Shown here piece after piece: positions 32,713-44,749 of a stretch of 64,000 nt of DNA. The stretch is from Neoceratodus forsteri (taxonomy: Eukaryota; Chordata; Ceratodontiformes; Ceratodontidae), in assembly GCA_016271365.2 (NCBI GenBank), contig CM028132.1, forward strand, positions 1,187,535,001 through 1,187,599,000, written 5' to 3'. The notes beneath the pieces were generated by a model, which ran no database searches, was not told the DNA's origin, and saw only the letters and a program-made list of their open reading frames with translations. Numbering within the stretch: position 1 is the stretch's first letter; each line of letters starts with the position of its first letter. The position numbers and the translations under genes were made by a program.

Positions 32713-33483
32713 ATGTGTGCAAATGCCAGGAGCCTTAGCAACAAGATGGAAGATCTGGAGGCTGTCATGGTGCAGTCAGACCTGGACATTGTGGCCATCA
32801 CTGAAACCTGGTGTAATGATAACCATGACTGGGAGTTGGCCATACCTGGCTACAACATATTCAGAAGAGACAGGGCAGGCAGGAAGGGAGGAGGAGTGGC
32901 ACTGTATGTGAAAAATGACATAAGGGCCACAGAGATCCAAAAGGAACAAAATGGGGGAGAGATACTGTGGATTAAGCTGGAAAGGAAAATGGGGACAGCC
33001 ATCCGCACAGGTGTGGTCTATAGACCACCAGCCCAGGAGGAAGAAACAGATAGGGAGCTGATGCTAGCCATCCAGAGGATGGCAGACAAGGGTGATGTAG
33101 TACTGGTTGGATACTTCAATATACCAGACGTGGACTGGAGCATCCCAGCAGCAGCATCAACTAGGAGCAGATTTATCCTGGACTCCCTTCAGGGTGCCTT
33201 CCTCAAGCAACTGGTCATGGAACCAATTTGGCAGAAGGCAATACTGGACCTTGTGCTCACAAACAGGGACAGTGTGATGGGGGTAACAGTGGGGGAGCAC
33301 CTGGGGAACAGTGACCACCAGTCATTGTGGTTTGAAATCACAGAAAGAGCAGAACCAAACCACACAAAAACACGTATCCTGGATTTTAGGGGGGCAGACT
33401 TTGGGAAAATGGGGAGATACTTGAAAGAGGCATTAAGGGAATGGGGCAGGAATCAGGGGTTGAGGAACAGGGGCAGTATTTAA
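32713..33483 (+). pseudogene. CR1 APE-type endonuclease domain
   Basis: A 256-codon open frame begins with ANARSLSNKMEDLEAVM. It has AITETWC (catalytic Glu), GGGVALYVKNDIRATEI, VVYRPP, and SDHQSLWFEI near the end (the SDH motif). The usual GDFN motif reads GYFN (about 33108-33119), so the Asp that contacts the active site is replaced by Tyr. The frame ends at a stop before the linker. In an intact LINE this domain nicks the target DNA. Confidence 0.82.
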
Positions 33484-33552
33484 ATTGGGGATTACAAGAG
33501 CAACAGAATTATGTATTACGAGGTTAGCAAGAGGAAAAGGAAGAGGAGACCA

Positions 33553-35480
33553 TTATGGTTTTCCAAAGAGGTAGCAAAGAAAGTGAAAGCCAAAAAGATT
33601 GCATTCAGGCAATACAAAAGACACAGGCAGAAGGGGATAGGGAGAAGTACCAGGAGAAGCAAAGGGAGGCAGGGAGGTCAGTAAGGGAAGCCAAAGCTCA
33701 GACAGAAGAACACATTGCAAAATCAGTGGGTAGAGGGGACAAAACCTTTTACAGGTACATAGGTAAAAAAAGAAAGGCAAAGGGAGGGATAATGAGACTG
33801 AAGGGGGAGGATGGGGGCTGTGTGGAGGATGATGACAGTAAAGCTGACATATTGAACAGGTATTTCTGCTCAGTCTTTACTGAGGAAGAGGAGGGTAATG
33901 GGTCTGAAGGGAGTACAAGGGGTGAGAATGGTGCAGAAATGGACACAAGTCCCTTTACGAGAAAGGGTCCTGAAGGAACTGGAAGTAATAAGAGTTGATA
34001 AAGCAATGGGGCCAGATGGGGTGCACCCCAGGGTCCTTAAAGAACTAAGAGAGTGGTGGCTGAACCTCTTGCTATCCTGTTTAGCCGATCACTGGAAACA
34101 GGGAGGTACCTAAAGACTGGAGGACAGCAGATGTAGTCCCTTATACAAAAGTGGGAACAAAGAGGAAGCGGGGAACTACAGACCAGTCAGCCTCACCTCG
34201 GTAGTGGGGAAGATCATGGAAGCACTACTGAAGGAGAGATTGGTGGAACATCTGGTTGTCAATGGACTACAGGACCCAAGGCAGCATGGTTTCTCAGGGG
34301 AGGTCATGTCAGACCAACCTTATTGAATTTTGACTGGGTGACTAGGGAGGTGGATCAGGGAAGGGCAGTGGACATGGCCTATCTGGACTTCAGCAAGGCC
34401 TCTGACACTGTGCCACATAGAAGACTATTACACAAACTGGGAATATGGGTGTGGGCAGGACAGTAGTGTGGTGGGTAGGTAACTGGCTGGGTGGCAGGAC
34501 ACAAGAGGGTGGTGGTAAATGGCTGTCACTCCACAGAGGGAAGAGTGACCAGTGGGGTACCACAGGGATCAGTGCTGGGACCGGTCCTATTCAATATCTT
34601 CATCAGTGACATTGTGCAGGACCTAGAAGGCAGAATTTCACTGTTCGCTGATGACACAAAGCTCTGTAACAGAGTAGACAGATCAGAGGGTGTAGACAGA
34701 ATGAGAAGGGACCTGCAGAAACTTGAAGAATGGTCAGGGGTTTGGTAGTTGAAATTCAATGCAAGGAAGTGCAAGATAATGCATATGGGGCACAAAAACC
34801 CTGGCACAATATATCAGTTGGGGAGTGAGGATATAGCATGCACCAAGCAGGAATGGGATCTTGGGGTTATCATCTCTGATGACCTCAAGGCAGGGAAACA
34901 GTGTGACAAGGCAGCAGGTAAAGCAAATAGGATGCTGGGATGCATAGGCAGGGGCATCACCAACAGGAAAAGGGAGGTCATAATTCCACTATACAAGACA
35001 CTAGTGAGGCCCCACCTGGAGTACACTGTGCAGTTCTGGAGACCTTACTTACGTAAGGACATAGATAGGGTAGAGAAGGTTCAGAGGAGGGCAACAAAGA
35101 TGGTGCATGGATTGCATCACAAGTCCTATGAGGACAGGTTGAAGGAACTGAACATGTACTCCCTGGAGGAGAGGAGGGAGAAAGGGGATATGATACAGAC
35201 ATACAAGTATCTTACAGGGAGGATCAAGGTGCAGGACTACACTATTTTTAAGCGAAAAAGATGTCCCAGGACTAGAGGGCATGGGATGAAGTTGTAGGGA
35301 GGACGATTCAGAGGAAACGTGAGGAAGAATTTCTTCACAGAACAGGTGGTGGACAAGTGGAACACCCTGCCAGAGGAAGTGGTGGGGGCTGAAACAATCA
35401 CAGGATTTAAGAATGCATGGGATAGACATAAAGGAATTCTGGAGGTCAGGGGTAAGGGGCAACAGACTTCTTGGAAAACA
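33553..35480 (+). pseudogene. CR1 reverse transcriptase, multiply broken
   Basis: The linker is 33553-33998. Then come DKAMGPDGVHPRVLKEL (about 34000), GVPQGSVLGPVLFNIFISDI (34551) and SLFADDTKLCNRV with the FADD catalytic box (about 34645). GVW is followed by a stop (34746-34748) at the place where the related frame continues FNARKCKIMHMGHK. The C-terminus (34749-35297) has LVRPHLEYTVQFWRPYLRKD. It is interrupted by frameshifts near 34000-34490 and after 35297. Confidence 0.82.
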
Positions 35481-35604
35481 TAAACTGAACTTACAAGCTC
35501 AAATGGGCAGACTGGGTGGGCCATAGGCCCTTATCTGCCGACACTGTCTATGTATCTATGTATCTTATAAAATGTAAAAATTGTTTTGGAGGGGGGTAAA
35601 AGTG

Positions 35605-35660
35605 CAGGTGTGCGGTGCACTCTGATATACGCATGGTCATGTGATGCGTTTTATACAGTC
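35605..35660 (+). repeat. Half-palindrome related to 30115-30263
   Basis: GTGTGCGGTGCACTCTGATA and TACGCATGG resemble one arm of the 30115-30263 palindrome (GTGCAGTTGCGCTGTGATAT then ACGCACACC). The expected second arm is replaced by the microsatellite that follows. Confidence 0.35.
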
Positions 35661-35677
35661 AGAAGACTGGATTTAGC

Positions 35678-35680
<3 letters not shown>

Positions 35681-35740
<60 letters not shown>

Positions 35741-35743
35741 TAC

Positions 35744-35780
<37 letters not shown>

Positions 35781-35829
35781 TACACATATACATATACATA
35801 TACATATATACACATATACATATACATAT

Positions 35830-35876
<47 letters not shown>

Positions 35877-35914
35877 TATACACATGCATACACACACACA
35901 CACACACACACACA
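35681..35914. repeat. (AC)n/(TATACA)n microsatellite
   Basis: About 230 bp of CA, TA and TATACA/CATATA units. Overlapping open frames (Cys/Val- and Tyr/Ile-repeat proteins) are artefacts of the repeat. Confidence 0.92.
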
Positions 35915-35959
35915 CTTTAACCAAAATGGGGATTTTGGATCCCTATTAAATACAGAATG

Positions 35960-38043
35960 TTAATTTGTTAATTACAGTATCCATATAGAAACAGGATGAG
36001 TGACCTGCAATCCAGTCTGTCAGTGCAGAAACAGGACTACTGCAAGCAAGGCCAGTGACAAGGATTCAGGAATGAGCCTTGGGTGTCGAAGGCCTGCAGA
36101 GAAGAGGAGGATCGAGTGTCTGAGTGGATGCTCTTAACCTGATGGGACGGTGGGATGCCATATTTGCTGCAATGCTGACACGTGGTGGCAGTATAGTCGG
36201 GGCACCACGTAGGAGGGGAAAGCACCTGCGCACTGGTCCTTCTATTGTGTTAGCATCTTCCAGAGGGGAAGGGGCGATGACCAAGAAAACGAGAACCCCT
36301 AGAGTACACCATAATGAAGGGGCACACTCAGGCCAGGGCCCAGCCAGCTAGCCATTCCTCACCCTAGGGGTCCTCATCAAAGGACCAAGTCCTTGCCTGG
36401 ATTACTTCCTCTGTCCTGGGGAGCCCCCCCCCCCCCGCCAAGAAGCAGACTGGAGGGTTGCATAAGACAGGTAAATAATACTGAAGGCCAGGTACTGGGC
36501 TGGGTGGTAGCCAGCTGAAGGGTGTAGCTCCAGAGATGAAACAAAAATTCTAAGTAAGTATTTAACAACAAAAAAACAAAAAAAAAAAAAAAGAGTGACC
36601 CGCCATTGTGAAGGTGCTACAACTACCCAGCAAATTTGTTAACAAGATGTTGTAATTGGGATATACTGTTACAAGAGGCTTTTTTTGACTCAAGGTGGGG
36701 GTGGCATATTCCTTTTACTGTACCTGTCAGTAGTACTGACCCCAGGTGCCATCAATTACAATATTCAATAATAACAGGCCCAATCTCCAAGGAAGACGGA
36801 GGAGGCAGCTGCTACAGCTAGCTCATGTCACCCGTTCTTTTCAGTTGACCTTAGTTTTCTAATTTATTTCACTAATTGTGCGTCGCTGAAACAGTACATG
36901 CAGAGAATCTCAGATTTGGGTGGAGGCTCCCAGTGTAGTATTAGGCTGACCTAAAGGTAATGAAAAATAGAAGAACCAAGATGGGCAGTCTGGGATGGGC
37001 CCCAGGACTGTAATTGCTGGAGGCCCCTGAAAAACATACTGACCACCAATTTACACGAAACTGGTACTACTTCTTAGACTGTTACAGTGTCATACACACA
37101 AAAAAGTTATTTCTTTCACACACCTGTTTGAGTTTTTTTTTTCTGTCAGTCAGCTGTGGCAGGGCCAGAGAATGCCATTATCATGATGTTCGTATTGGGG
37201 TTTTCACCCCCTATAGAACACTGATGGCAAGGGCTCTGCGGTATGGAAGTGTTCACAATGTATGCCTGCAGGCCAGCATCTAGCAGATGTACCACTGCCA
37301 CATGCAGCTCAAACAGCATCACCACCCATGCTTGCCCACTTGGCGTTAGCACAACAGAGGTTGCAGCCTTCCACCTCTCCATCCCCAGAGGACAGCATCC
37401 TCTGGGACTCTCCAACCTACTCAACCCCGCCTTCCCTCGATGACTTAGGCCTGTTCCCATTCCCCAGCATCAGGAGTGATAACTCTGACGCAGTACCAAC
37501 AGGCCAACCCTACATAACTGCCTGTTATAATTTAGCAAGGGTTTTATGTATAGAGAATAATACATAGGCGGCTGCGTGTTATGAAGTTTGTTTTTCGGTT
37601 TACACACCCAAGGTGTGTGATGACCCATAAACTTCGAGAGCAAAGCTCAAGAGGTTTACTAAGTCATCACACACCAAGGATGTGTAGAAAAAACTTCGCA
37701 GACACACAGTTGTCTGCTTTATTTTTTATAATTACTGGTGCAGGGAGTCAATGGTACAGAAAGTCACTGTAGCAGTTCTGCTGTATTCCCTGCTGCTTCT
37801 TACTCAGTCCCTCTGCCACACACACACACACATTTTTCAGCCCACCCACACACAGAATGAGAGCAAATGAGATAGCACACTACATAAACTGAAGGAAGAG
37901 TTAAAAACAAAACGCCATAATAACCGGGTAAACCACTTATTACGGCGCTTGAAACAGAGATCGAGTCCGTGCATTAAAGGAGGTCACCAGTAATTATATT
38001 TACTTACTGGCTAATTTCTTTTACCGCAATCCAATCCCCTCAG
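35960..38043. other. Intronic DNA, unassigned, with one palindrome
   Basis: Nothing certain apart from the palindrome at 37572-37701. Frames at 36124-36351 and 37262-37567 (Pro/Ser-rich, e.g. SPTYSTPPSLDDLGLFPFP-like) could be transposon debris, but no family was recognised. A runs lie near 36575-36590. Confidence 0.4.
37572..37701. repeat. Palindrome with GAGAGCAAAGCTC loop core
   Basis: The left arm includes CACACCCAAGGTGTGTGATG (about 37603). The right arm is its inverse (CATCACACACCAAGGATGTG, about 37666). Outer blocks ATGAAGTTTGTTTTTC and AAAAAACTTCGCAG also pair. The loop core GAGAGCAAAGCTC is at 37636-37648 and recurs inverted at 60689-60700 within arms of different sequence. Confidence 0.75.
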
Positions 38044-38190
38044 AAGCAGCAGTGTGGTCTAATGCATAGAGCACAGGCTTGGGAACTATGAGACCCCGGT
38101 TCAAATCCTACCAGAGACACTTACTCACTATATGACCCTGGGCACTTGACCGCTCACAGCTTCTTTCTTCCCAGCTATAAAAATGAGCAA
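38044..38190 (+). mobile_element. MIR-like tRNA-derived SINE
   Basis: A box TGGTCTAATGC (38055-38065) and B box GGTTCAAATCC (38098-38108) lie in a tRNA-like head. They are followed by GACACTTACTCACTATATGA, CCCTGGGCACTTGACC and CCCAGCTATAAAAATGAG, the order of the MIR consensus (…cacttact…tgggcaagt…cagctgtaaaatg). Diverged, hence probably old. Confidence 0.75.
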
Positions 38191-38849
38191 ATGCAGGATC
38201 CCAGTGAAAATGAGATACTACATCTCAGCTGTGCTATCCTGGGTAATTAAAAAGGGTAACGGCTCCGAAGTCAGCCCCTCAAAATATTCAGTCCATCCCT
38301 GGTTAAAAACTGCTCAGCCCAGTTTACCAAACTCCAGTCGCATATGTTATTTGAACAATTCCAGCGACAATTCAGACTGTGCTGCAACAACTCCCCAAAA
38401 AAGTAGTAATAAAATTCATTCCAACATCCCACAATATAATTATCAGCCACATAAAATCAAAGTAATGCTGGTCCTGAGAGTCATCAGGCAGTCCTAAGCA
38501 GGAGCACAACCCAACTGGAAATGAGAAGTGCCTCCTCAGCTAAGCTATCATGTAAATAAACTGCTTGTATATGCATATGATCACTACTACATAAAAGTAA
38601 ATTACATACTATTCTTCAATCCAAGTACTATCAATGGTATTGAGGTGTTCCAAAGCTCAAATGGCTAGAAACGAACATGTAAAACCAGAGTTGGCTACAT
38701 CCAGTTTGTTAGTAGAGCAATCGTTTTTTAATAATTGCGAAGTATGCATTTGTCCTGGGAACCTGCCAGACTGATCTTTGCCTTAAACTGTTCTTTTTTT
38801 CCCCTGCTAAGACCCACAGAAATAAGATGTGGAATGACAGAGTGATGTG

Positions 38850-40620
38850 CACTGACCTCCACAAGGAGGTCAAGAGAAGAGCTGCAGCATTTTCATTAGC
38901 TTTAAAGGTCTAATCAGGTCTCCCTGGAGCCAAACTCAGCTGAGAGGTGCTCCAAGAACCTGAAGAAACTCCTAGCTGGGACCACATACTTGCAGATCAA
39001 ATGGTTATGGGGCACTGGGCAGGATGCAGGGTTCTACCAGAGACCAAACGCTGGGCCTAGGATAGCCTTTCAGCCAGGAACGGCACATACAGGGACTTAT
39101 CCCATTCCAAGATGTCTGTAAAGGGGGTAGGTTTCACTCTTCTGAACAGTCTCTAGGGGAACATTCAGGGTCTTAAAAATGTGCTGCAGGAGAGCAGCAA
39201 AAGCAGCTGACTTGCTCATCAAGGATCGACTGTCCAGCGAGTCACAGTCTAGTGAACCATGGTCGAAGGTGTCGGCCATGGTCAAACAAAGCCATAGAGG
39301 ACTCCATTATGGTGTCCCCCTCAAACACAGGTAGAGGATACTTCTCAGGCATGTGGCCCACCTTCCTGTCTCAGGTTACCACCACGATAGCATCAAAGGC
39401 AATCCAGGCCCCACATGGAAAATCCATTGTGTGAGGCCCTCCCATGGCTGCAGAAGCTCCACCATTATCGGCTGAGTGGGAAGGACTGCTGGCAATGAAA
39501 CCTCTGGTCGAGGCACACAAGTACCGGCACCTAAGGGGGCACAAAAGGAGCCGGAACCATCTGTCTACCCTGACCTAAGTAAGCCAGCAAGCATCCACTG
39601 CTGCCCTAGGAGGTCTTCATATTTCCGCCTAAGTTGAGGTAGACATTGGTCATCCAAGGAAGATGAGGTGCTCAACAGGTGTCAGTGTCTGTCAACCAGA
39701 GCAGGCTTGAGATCAAGAGTGGGACCACAAACAGGACCTCGATCTGGACAGTCAACCCCTTTGGGCCAATGTATGTCCATCAGGGCCATGTAGACCACAA
39801 GCTGAGACAATGTCACACGGATGGTGGACACCTGTGGAGTGATCTCTTATGGAGGTTGCACTGAAATCTGCTCAACCAGGGTCACCGGAAGGGCATCCTC
39901 CCCAGCCAAGGAGGAATCAGACAGAACCAGGGTCTTGGAATTTGATGAAACCAAGTTGACCTTAGACCTGGTGGACCGGCAAGGGAAAAATCTCAACCAA
40001 TTTCTCAGCCAGAGTTGACACTGACTGCTCCAGTGGGGGCTCTGTGAAAACTCTGACCCACCTCTCAACTGGCAGAAGCTCAACTAAGGTTGACAGGTCC
40101 AGGGAATTCTGAGAGGAAGAAGCGCTGTAACGCTCACTCTCCCACTATCAATGGTGACATTTCTTATAAAATAAGGGGAAACGCACTGAAAGTATGGAGA
40201 GCCAGATACATTTTTCATAACTCCGGGAAACCCCCAAATGGAGTGCCCATGGCCAGCCCCATTGGAACTATGGCCAAGGCCAACAAGGGGCCCACCACCG
40301 CCTCCTCCTCCTCAGTGGCCGCAAGCTGGGCCACTGACCCAATGGCCACAGAGGCCTGCCAGTGTTCTTCAGACTTACCATGGAGGAAGCACCTTCTGCT
40401 CTTTAAATTATGAAGGATGCCTTGCCTGGCAACTAAGGCTCCCACTGACATTGTTTTTGCCCCCAGGCAGTAAAGGCATGTGTCATGCAGATCAGTGGCA
40501 AATATCTTCTTCTGGCACCAAACCCACAGCTTAAATATTGTTTTTTGTGGGTTTTTGCTTTGGTTTAGCATTGTACTGTCAATGGAGCATGAACCGGTAG
40601 ACGAGCCACACACAGCTAAT
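38850..40620 (-). pseudogene. Retrotransposon gag-like remnant
   Basis: The minus-strand frame at 40215-40613 has WCQKKIFATDLHDTCLYCLG, a Cys/His pattern like the DIRS gag starts (C…K…D-x-H-x-x-C-x-x-C-L-G). Further along, 39097-39285 has FDHGSLDCDSLDSRSLMSKS and ETYPLYRHLGMG, which looks like capsid-region sequence. The element type is not certain (DIRS-like or Gypsy-like). No RT follows: 38190-38850 on the downstream side is plain intron. Confidence 0.4.
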
Positions 40621-40779
40621 CAAGAATTAAGTAAAATGTTGAAAAATCACCCAAGTATTAGCACTTGAAAACTGGATATCTTCACATGATGCAGGAGCTC
40701 TGAGGGAGACCTGTCCCTTCTAGCGGAAAAGAGGATCAGATGTCAGACGGAGCAGAGCCAGAGGATGACACCACAGGTG

Positions 40780-41773
40780 TTGGGAGAAGTCAAGCCCTCA
40801 AACCTTTTGCCAACCACTCGTGGCATCCCCCAGGAATCCATATTAGGACCACTGCTCTTCTGTGTCTAGATAACACAACCTCCCCACTGTCCTCTGTAAA
40901 TGCTCTATCATCATGTACACCGATGATACTGCTCTCCACTACAGCGTCCGAAACCTCCCACAAATTAATGCCCAAGTTAACACGATTTCTCCAACATTCA
41001 AAGCTGGCTTGTGGTCAATAACTTAGTTCTCAATGCCACCAAAACACAAGCAATGTTATCTGGATCTAAAGTGCGCAGAGCATCCCACCCCTGTCAAATG
41101 GCCATTTGCTGCTCTGACGGCACCCCCCCCCTCCACTTTGAGTGAATTAAGTACCTTGGCATCACCTTAGACCCTGCCCTGGATTAAGTCCACTAATTCC
41201 AAATCAGTCATAACCTATTGCCTCCACCAGTTCCCAACTCCTGATACATGCAGAACTATATCCCAAGGCATTCTCCTCCCCTCTCTCCACTACAGCTCAC
41301 TCATCTTCACAAATCTCCCAAAACCTCACTACACAAATAGGATGTTACTTACAATAACATTGGTCGCTATGCCCTTGCCTCCTACTGCCTGAACCATCAT
41401 GACTCAATTTACTCCAGCTCTGGGCTGGCTCTCCCGTTCTGCATCATGCTCCTAGGATGCTTTATTTTCAAACTTCTCGGGTCCACCTCCCTAGCCTCCT
41501 TATCTCACTAATACACAGCACTCGCCACACCAACTCACTTTTTTTTTTTTTTATATAAAAACAGACACTTAACACTCCATCCTCTGCTTACTAAACACTC
41601 TTCTACATTGTGCAGTCAAACTGCCCAGTTCATTTCAAGCCTTTGCTTATAGCACATTTGTCTACACTACTGTTACTTCCCATGAGTAAATTAATGTACT
41701 CTTTTGTCATAATTAATATACTCGCCACCTTTACTTCTCCATGGCTAACTTAGTTTACTGTTTAACACTTGAT
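40780..41773 (+). mobile_element. Decayed L2-like LINE (RT to 3' region)
   Basis: TRGIPQESILGPLLFC (about 40805) and an MYTDDTALHYS-like catalytic box (about 40915) are followed by VVNNLVLNATKTQAMLSGSK (about 41005) and YLGITLDPALD (about 41150), the RT fingers-to-thumb order of L2. Many stops. The 3' tail appears to resume at 45668 after the foldback element. Confidence 0.65.
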
Positions 41774-42119
41774 GCCAGATATTCAAAAGTCTGCATTGGT
41801 GCTAACAGAATTTACAGTGGCGGTATCCGGGTTTGCGGCCTTTTTTTTTTTTTTGAGAAACTACATTTAGTGGCCCTGTAGCATGCAAAACCCATTAGCG
41901 GTCAAGTGCAAACATAACGCTGCGTCCATGCAAATGAGGGGGTCTCCTCCTGCATACAGGCACAGTGGCGTTTGCAATGGCAGTAAACAGCACCCAAAGG
42001 AGCACTATTTACTACTGCCAAAACCCACAACTTAACTGGGTGCTTAGCCTGCATCCCCACCCAACAGATGGCAGGACGACTGTACTGCAGTTGCTCACAT
42101 CCGATCACCCGTCACAGCG

Positions 42120-42235
42120 AGACTGCAGGCCCAGGTGGCCAGGGGCACCCTTCCACACTCGAACACCCATCCCATGTGAGTGGACCCTATCCCTGGTATC
42201 TAGCGGCACCCCAACCCCCTGAACACTTGTTCTAT
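42120..42235 (-). repeat. 60-bp minisatellite, left arm part 1 (inverted)
   Basis: About two units in inverse orientation, with CACCCATCCCATGTGAGTGG and CCTGGTATCTAGCGGCACC. It is cut by the CR1 insertion at about 42236. Confidence 0.65.
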
Positions 42236-44365
42236 GGGACTTTGGGAGGATGGGGGAAGTGGCAAAAGGGTACCTGGCCAGAATTCAATCTAGCATGGAC
42301 ACTAACCAGAGGTGGGATCTCATAAAGCTGAGGATAGTGGAGGCAATCAACCCTGCTGCAAGGCCCAGAGCAAGAAGACTAGGGCTAAGAAACCGAGCTG
42401 GTTGAGCAAGGAGGTCATGGAAAAGAGCTGCCTTTAGGAAGTACAAGAAAACAGGGAGTGGGGAGGACAGGGAGGAGTACTTGACAGAATTGAAGGAGGT
42501 GACAAGGGCAGCAGGGGGAGCCAAAGCATCTACGGAACTCAGGCTGGCACAAGGCATTAAGAAGAGGGAGAAGGACTTATTTTGGGTACATCAGGGAGAA
42601 AAGGAGCTGTAAGGACCACATAGTAAGATTAGGAAGGAGGGGGGTTGAGTGGAAGCAGGGTGCAATAAGGCAGAAGCACTAAATGAGTACTTCTGCTCAG
42701 TATTTACTAAAGAGAAGAGGGGGGGTGACACCCAAGGGGGAGAAATGGCAGAAACGGGGGGTGACAGATGGGAAATCATGGAGGGCAGAGTCTGGAGGGT
42801 TTGAAGGCACTGAGGGTGGACAAGGCACCAGGCCCAGATGGCATCCACCCCAAGGTACTGAAGGAGCTGGCAGAGGTCCTGCAGGACCTTTGGCAGACCT
42901 ATTTAATGCCTCACTACATTCGGGGTTTGTACCTCAGGACTGGAGGATGGCTCATGTGGTGCCCCTCCACAAGAGTGGCCCCAAGGATGAACCGGGAACC
43001 TACAGACCAGTGAGCCTCTCATCCATCGTGGGTAAGCTAATGGAGACTATCCTGAAGGAGAGGCTGATGGCCCTCCTAAAGGCCAAAGGACTACAGGACA
43101 GCAGACAGCATGGCTTCATACGGGGCAGATCCTGCCAAACCAACCTGGTGGAGTTCTATGACTGGGTAACTAGGCAACTGGACAGGGCCATGCAGTGGAT
43201 GTCCTGTATCTGGACTTCAGTAAGGCATTCTGCTCCGTGCCACATGGAAGGCTGGAAGTAGTTAGTAGGTACAGGGGCGGGTGCAAAGCTGGTGAGATGG
43301 GTAGGAAACTGGCTTCAGAAAAGGCAACAGAGGGTGGTGGTGGGTGGGGAGCTCTCACACCCAAGGGTAGTGACGAGCGGTGTTCCACAGGGCTCTGTGT
43401 TGGGACCAGTGTTGTTTGGGATATTCATTGCAGACATATTATGGGACATCATGAGCAAGATCAGTCTGTTTGCTGATGATACCAAGATTGGGGTGGTGGT
43501 GGATGACCTAGGGGGATGGCAGGGGTTGCAGGATGATCTGGCAAAGCTTGAAACGTGGTCAGACACCTGGCAACTGGGGTTTAATGCCAAAAAGTGGAAG
43601 GTGCTGCATTTTGGGATGAAGAACCCAAGGAGGAGTTACCAGCAGGGGGGAGTGCAGCTAGCCCAGACAGAGGAGGAGAAGGATATGGGGTGCTTATTAC
43701 AGGGTCAATGAACAACTCGGCACAATGTAGGAAGGCAGCTGCAAAGGCCAACAAAATGCTGGGTTGTATTGCAAGGGGTATATCCTCAAGGAAGTGATTC
43801 TGCCACTGTATAGGTCATTAGTTAGACCGTACCTGAAGTACTGCATGCAGTACTGGCACCCGTATCTGAGGAGGGACATTAAGTTAATGGAGGGAGTGCA
43901 GGGTGACAAAGATTATCAAGGGGCTGGGGGACTTATATGAGAGGAGGCTGAGGGAGTTGAACATGTACTCACTGGAGCAGAGGAGGGACGGGGGACATGA
44001 CTGAAACCTTTAATTACATGAAAGGAATAAACAAGACCAGTACAGAGGGTCTATTCAAAGTAAGGAGGAGGGACACCAGGGGCCATGATATGAGACTGGA
44101 GGGAGGAAGGGTCAGGAGGGAGATGAGGAGACACTTTTTACAGAGAGAGTGGTGGCTGGGTGGAATGCGTTACCTGCAAATGTGGTATCCAGTAGAACAG
44201 TGGACTGCTTCAAAAGGGAGATGGGACAGGATAAGGGGGAGGGTTAACGAAGGGGAAGAGTGGAAGGAAGGGGCAGCTGCACAATAAGGGGTGCTAGCTG
44301 CACATTCGAGCAGACCTGATAGACCTCTAAGCCCTTATCTGCTGGCAAATTTCGTATGTTCGTTT
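42236..44365 (+). mobile_element. CR1-like LINE, 5' truncated, inside the foldback arm
   Basis: Starts in the linker after the endonuclease (GACTTTGGGAGGATGGG, as ADFGKMG in the 31.4-kb copy). RT pieces: PGPDGIHPKVLKELAEV (about 42835), a YRPVSLSSIVGKLMETILKE block (42683-43261), VTSGVPQGSVLGPVLFGIFI and SLFADDTKIGVVVDDLGGWQ with FADD (43292-43711). Ends with CCCTTATCTGCTGGCAAATT at about 44340. A related but different CR1 subfamily from the 31.4-kb copy. Several frameshifts. Confidence 0.82.
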
Positions 44366-44600
44366 GTTAGCAGACCCTATCCCAGGTGTTTGGCGGCACC
44401 TCCCACCCCCAGAACACATGTCCCATGTTAGTGAACCCTATTCCTAGTGTCTAGCAGCACACACTCATCCTCCAAACACCCATCCCCTCCAATGGAAATA
44501 TCCCTGGTGTCTAGTGGCACCTCCTCAATGCCTGTCCCATAATATGAGAAGGCATCCTTGGTGTCCAGCTGAAGTGAGACAAGGAGGGCTGTACTGGTCA
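44366..44600 (-). repeat. 60-bp minisatellite, left arm part 2 (inverted)
   Basis: Three to four units with CCTATTCCTAGTGTCTAGCA, ATATCCCTGGTGTCTAGTGG and CATCCTTGGTGTCCAGC. It is the same repeat as 44750-45315 in reverse complement. Confidence 0.75.
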
Positions 44601-44749
44601 CCATATCAGGATTCCATGAACATCCCCGGAGACCCTGGTGAGAGGGGTGGATGAGTGGTGTACTGGGAGTGGGGGTGGGTGGGCAGGCTGCTGGACCACC
44701 AATGTTTGCTGGTTCATTTGTCAATAAGCATTTGGGGGGCTAGCGGCAG

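Larger units (their letters stand above)
31440..35572 (+). mobile_element. CR1 LINE, near full length, broken
   Basis: Contains ORF1 (about 31700-32450), an APE endonuclease (32713-33483), a linker (33553-33998), RT (about 34000-34750), the C-terminal region (34749-35480) and the 3' signature GGGCAGACTGGGTGGGCCAT followed by a TCTATGTATC repeat ending about 35572. The 5' boundary is approximate. Stops and frameshifts occur throughout. The copy at 61984-64000 is a close relative in opposite orientation. Confidence 0.88.

Noticed and set aside
37262..37567. Pro/Ser-rich plus-strand frame that looks protein-like
   Set aside because: Could be transposon debris, but no domain, partner frame or element ends support a call.
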